This document shows, piece after piece, positions 30,105-32,406 of a stretch of DNA of 32,406 nucleotides. Each line of letters opens with the position of its first letter. Position 1 is the stretch's first letter. The notes under the pieces were generated by a model. It had not been told where the DNA came from. It saw only the letters and a list, made by a program, of their open reading frames with translations, and ran no database searches. Position numbers and translations under genes: made by a program. The DNA comes from Rhodospirillaceae bacterium Spongia-Bin9 (GTDB lineage: Bacteria; Pseudomonadota; Alphaproteobacteria; Bin65), in assembly GCA_900197615.1 (NCBI GenBank), contig FZLR01000030.1:1-32406 (forward strand), read 5' to 3'.

Positions 30105-32406
30105 ATGACCAACATCGCCGCCATATCCCACCAGATCTGGGACATGAAGTACCGGCTCAAGGGGCCGGACGGCGCACCGGTCGACCGGACGATCGACGAC
30201 ACCTGGCGGCGGGTCGCGAAGGCGCTGGCGGCGGTCGAGCGCGAGCCGGCGGCGTGGGAGGACCGCTTCCGCGACGCGATGCGCGATTTCCGCTTCATGC
30301 CGGCCGGGCGGATCCTCGCCGGCGCCGGCGCGGATCGCAACGTCACCCTGTTCAACTGCTTCGTCATGGGCGAAATCCCGGACGATATGAGCGGCATCTT
30401 CCGCCAGCTCCAGGAAGCCGCGCTCACCATGCAGCAGGGCGGCGGCATCGGCTACGATTTCTCGACGCTTCGTCCGCGCGGCGCGCCGGTTCGCGGCGTC
30501 GGCGCCGACGCCTCCGGCCCGCTCTCGTTCATGGATGTCTGGGATTCGATGTGCCGGACCATCATGAGCGCCGGCCACCGCCGCGGCGCCATGATGGCGA
30601 CCGTGCGCTGCGACCATCCGGATATCGAAGCCTTCATCGAGGCCAAGCGCGAGCCCGGCCGGCTGCGCATGTTCAACCTCTCGGTGCTGGTCACCGACGC
30701 CTTCATGGCGGCCGTCCGGCAGGACGATCCGTGGGATCTCGTCTTCGGCGGCGCGGTCTACCGCACGGTGCAGGCCCGGGCGCTGTGGGACACGATCGTG
30801 CGCTCGACCTACGCTTTCGCCGAGCCGGGCGTCATCTTCATCGACCGGATCAACCGGCTTAACCCGTTGAATTACTGCGAAAAAATAGCTAGTAGTAATC
30901 CCTGCGGCGAGCAGCCGCTGCCGCCCTATGGCGCCTGCCTGCTCGGCTCGATCAACCTGGCGCGGCTGGTCGAGCGGCCGTTCGAAGCCGATGCGGCGCT
31001 CGACCTCGACGAATTGCAGCGGCTGACCGCCGTCGCCGTGCGCATGATGGACAACGTCACCGACCTCTCGAACTTCCCGCTGCCGGAACAGCGGGCGGAG
31101 GCGCTGGCCAAACGGCGCATCGGGCTCGGCGTGACCGGGCTGGCCGACGCGCTCATCATGTGCCGGTCGCGCTACGGCAGCGCCGACGCCGTGCGGCTGG
31201 CCGAACGATGGCTGGCGACGATTCAGAAGGCGGCGTACCTGGCCTCGGCCGATCTCGCCGCCGAGAAGGGCGCCTTCCCGCTGTTCGACGCCGACAAGTA
31301 TCTGGCGACGCCCGCCATGGCCGAGGCGGATGCGGAAGTGCGCGCAGCGATCCGCGCGAAAGGGCTGCGCAACGCCCTGCTGACCTCGATCGCGCCGACC
31401 GGCACGATCTCGCTGCTCGCCGATAACGTGTCGTCCGGCGTCGAGCCGGTTTTCACCTGGTCCTACACCCGCAACGTCCTGATGCCGGACGGGACGCGGC
31501 GCGAGGAAGAGGTTGCCGACTATGCCTGGCGGCTCTACCGCCGGCTCAAGGGTGCCGACGCCCCGCTGCCGGACTGGTTCGTCGACGCCCGGGGCCTGAG
31601 CCCGCGCGACCATGTCGTCATGCAGGCGGCGGTCCAGAAATATGTCGATAGCTCGATCTCCAAGACCATCAACTGCCCGGAGGATATCGGCTTCGACGCC
31701 TTCAAGGACGTTTATGCGATGGCGTTCGACATGGGCTGCAAGGGCTGCACGACCTACCGGCCGAACGACGTCACCGGCGCGGTCCTGACCGCCGGGAAAG
31801 ACAAGGCGAAGGCCGACAGCGGGCAGCAGGAACTGCCGCTCGTCCCGCCCGAGAAGACGGAGACGGCCAAGCCGGCGGACGATCTGGATGCCGGCGGCGT
31901 GGTCTACATGACCCGGCCGCTCGACCGGCCGGAGGCATTGCCCGGCCGGACCTACAAGATCCGCTGGCCGGAGAGCGACCACGCCATCTACATCACCCTC
32001 AACGACATTATCCAGGACGGCCGGCGCCGGCCCTTCGAGATCTTCATCAACTCGAAGAACATGGAGCATTACGCCTGGACGGTCGGCCTGACCCGGATGA
32101 TCAGCGCCGTATTCCGGCGCGGCGGCGATGTCTCCTTCGTGGTCGAGGAATTGAAAGCGGTGTTCGACCCGCGCGGCGGCCAGTGGGTCGGCCCCCGCTA
32201 TGTGCCCAGCCTGCTCGCCGCGATCGGCGACGTCATCGAACAGCACATGATCGATATCGGCTTCCTGCCCAGCCCGCAGGAGGCGCGGGAGGGCCGGCGC
32301 GAACTCAAGGTCGTCGGCGGCACGGATGCGGCGGCGCCTGGCAGCGGTTCCGGCAGCGATTCCGGCGGGGGGGCTCCGCGCGCCCGCAGTCAGGTCGTCG
32401 CCGGAG
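30105..32406 (+). CDS. nrdJ: Adenosylcobalamin-dependent (class II) ribonucleoside-diphosphate reductase NrdJ, 3' end cut by window
   Basis: NrdJ makes deoxyribonucleotides with a radical formed from coenzyme B12, with no need for oxygen or NrdB. The frame is open from ATG 30105 to the window end (767 codons visible). The active site is clear by analogy with Thermotoga NrdJ: thiyl cysteine C267 and E269 in NPCGEQ, and the reducible pair C85 (LFNCFVMG) and C278 (PPYGACLLGSINL). Further motifs are LTSIAPTGTISLLADNVSSGVEP, split here as TSIAPTGTIS and SSGVEP, and GCKGCTTYRPN (C545, C548). A TSCPD domain covers about residues 620-712, followed by a Gly/Ser-rich linker; the C-terminal shuttle cysteines are probably beyond the edge. 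GGGGA lies ten bases before the ATG. Codons 255-265, just before the active site, are strikingly AT-rich. Confidence 0.95.
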   Translation, partial: MTNIAAISHQIWDMKYRLKGPDGAPVDRTIDDTWRRVAKALAAVEREPAAWEDRFRDAMRDFRFMPAGRILAGAGADRNVTLFNCFVMGEIPDDMSGIFRQLQEAALTMQQGGGIGYDFSTLRPRGAPVRGVGADASGPLSFMDVWDSMCRTIMSAGHRRGAMMATVRCDHPDIEAFIEAKREPGRLRMFNLSVLVTDAFMAAVRQDDPWDLVFGGAVYRTVQARALWDTIVRSTYAFAEPGVIFIDRINRLNPLNYCEKIASSNPCGEQPLPPYGACLLGSINLARLVERPFEADAALDLDELQRLTAVAVRMMDNVTDLSNFPLPEQRAEALAKRRIGLGVTGLADALIMCRSRYGSADAVRLAERWLATIQKAAYLASADLAAEKGAFPLFDADKYLATPAMAEADAEVRAAIRAKGLRNALLTSIAPTGTISLLADNVSSGVEPVFTWSYTRNVLMPDGTRREEEVADYAWRLYRRLKGADAPLPDWFVDARGLSPRDHVVMQAAVQKYVDSSISKTINCPEDIGFDAFKDVYAMAFDMGCKGCTTYRPNDVTGAVLTAGKDKAKADSGQQELPLVPPEKTETAKPADDLDAGGVVYMTRPLDRPEALPGRTYKIRWPESDHAIYITLNDIIQDGRRRPFEIFINSKNMEHYAWTVGLTRMISAVFRRGGDVSFVVEELKAVFDPRGGQWVGPRYVPSLLAAIGDVIEQHMIDIGFLPSPQEAREGRRELKVVGGTDAAAPGSGSGSDSGGGAPRARSQVVAG

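Noticed and set aside
29967-32246. A 759-codon open frame opposite nrdJ
   Set aside because: NrdJ on the other strand has all active-site residues; the antisense frame is low-complexity and has no recognisable motif.
1-32406. Mobile elements, CRISPR arrays or toxin-antitoxin pairs
   Set aside because: I found no transposase, integrase, regular spaced repeats, terminal inverted repeats or paired small toxin/antitoxin genes.

Overview
The window is ordinary-looking chromosomal DNA of a high-GC alphaproteobacterium, most likely from the Rhodospirillales or a related uncultured marine or symbiotic lineage. This rests on the alphaproteobacterial-type AddA/AddB pair, the conserved block ihfB, lapA, accD, folC, trxA, addA, addB, murU, tsaE-amgK, the corC-lnt pair, a tRNA-Gly(CCC) with encoded CCA, and a B12-dependent ribonucleotide reductase. 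I see no insertion sequence, prophage, integrase or CRISPR array. The assignment below family level is inference.

Layout. Bases 1-2818 (+) hold the 3' part of a corC/tlyC-like CBS-domain gene and lnt (apolipoprotein N-acyltransferase). Bases 2952-5924 (-) hold, in transcription order, tRNA-Gly(CCC), a secreted DUF2147 protein, a 6-phosphogluconate-dehydrogenase-like oxidoreductase with a DUF1932-type end, and a MerA/Lpd-like flavin disulfide oxidoreductase, the last two overlapping by ATGA. Bases 6124-16719 (+) hold a Cys-rich radical SAM protein and then a compact operon: tsaE-amgK fusion, murU, addB, addA, followed by trxA behind a structured leader. This joins tRNA t6A synthesis, cell-wall sugar recycling and double-strand break repair. 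Bases 16727-19837 (-) hold ihfB, lapA, accD and folC, convergent with trxA. The trpF-trpB-trpA genes that usually stand between lapA and accD are not there.

Bases 20247-22775 (+) hold rpsT, an autoregulated-looking marR gene, ruvX and an AEC-family transporter. Bases 22797-28585 (-) hold an accessory metabolic cluster: an alpha/beta hydrolase (kynurenine-formamidase-like), a ThDP enzyme resembling sulfoacetaldehyde acetyltransferase and acetolactate synthase, and, behind its own promoter, a DctP-DctQ-DctM TRAP transporter. A CurA-like NADP-dependent oxidoreductase is transcribed divergently from it. The substrate of this cluster is not known from sequence. From 30105 to the right edge runs the class II (adenosylcobalamin) ribonucleotide reductase nrdJ, cut by the window end.

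The most unusual signals are: a 33-nt island of AT-rich codons exactly before the catalytic NPCGEQ motif of nrdJ, with three stops in the -1 frame; two genes whose best starts are AUA and AUC behind well-spaced Shine-Dalgarno sites; three stacked palindromes over the marR promoter; the missing trpFBA; and the hydrolase/ThDP enzyme/TRAP cluster. None amounts to proof of a new system.
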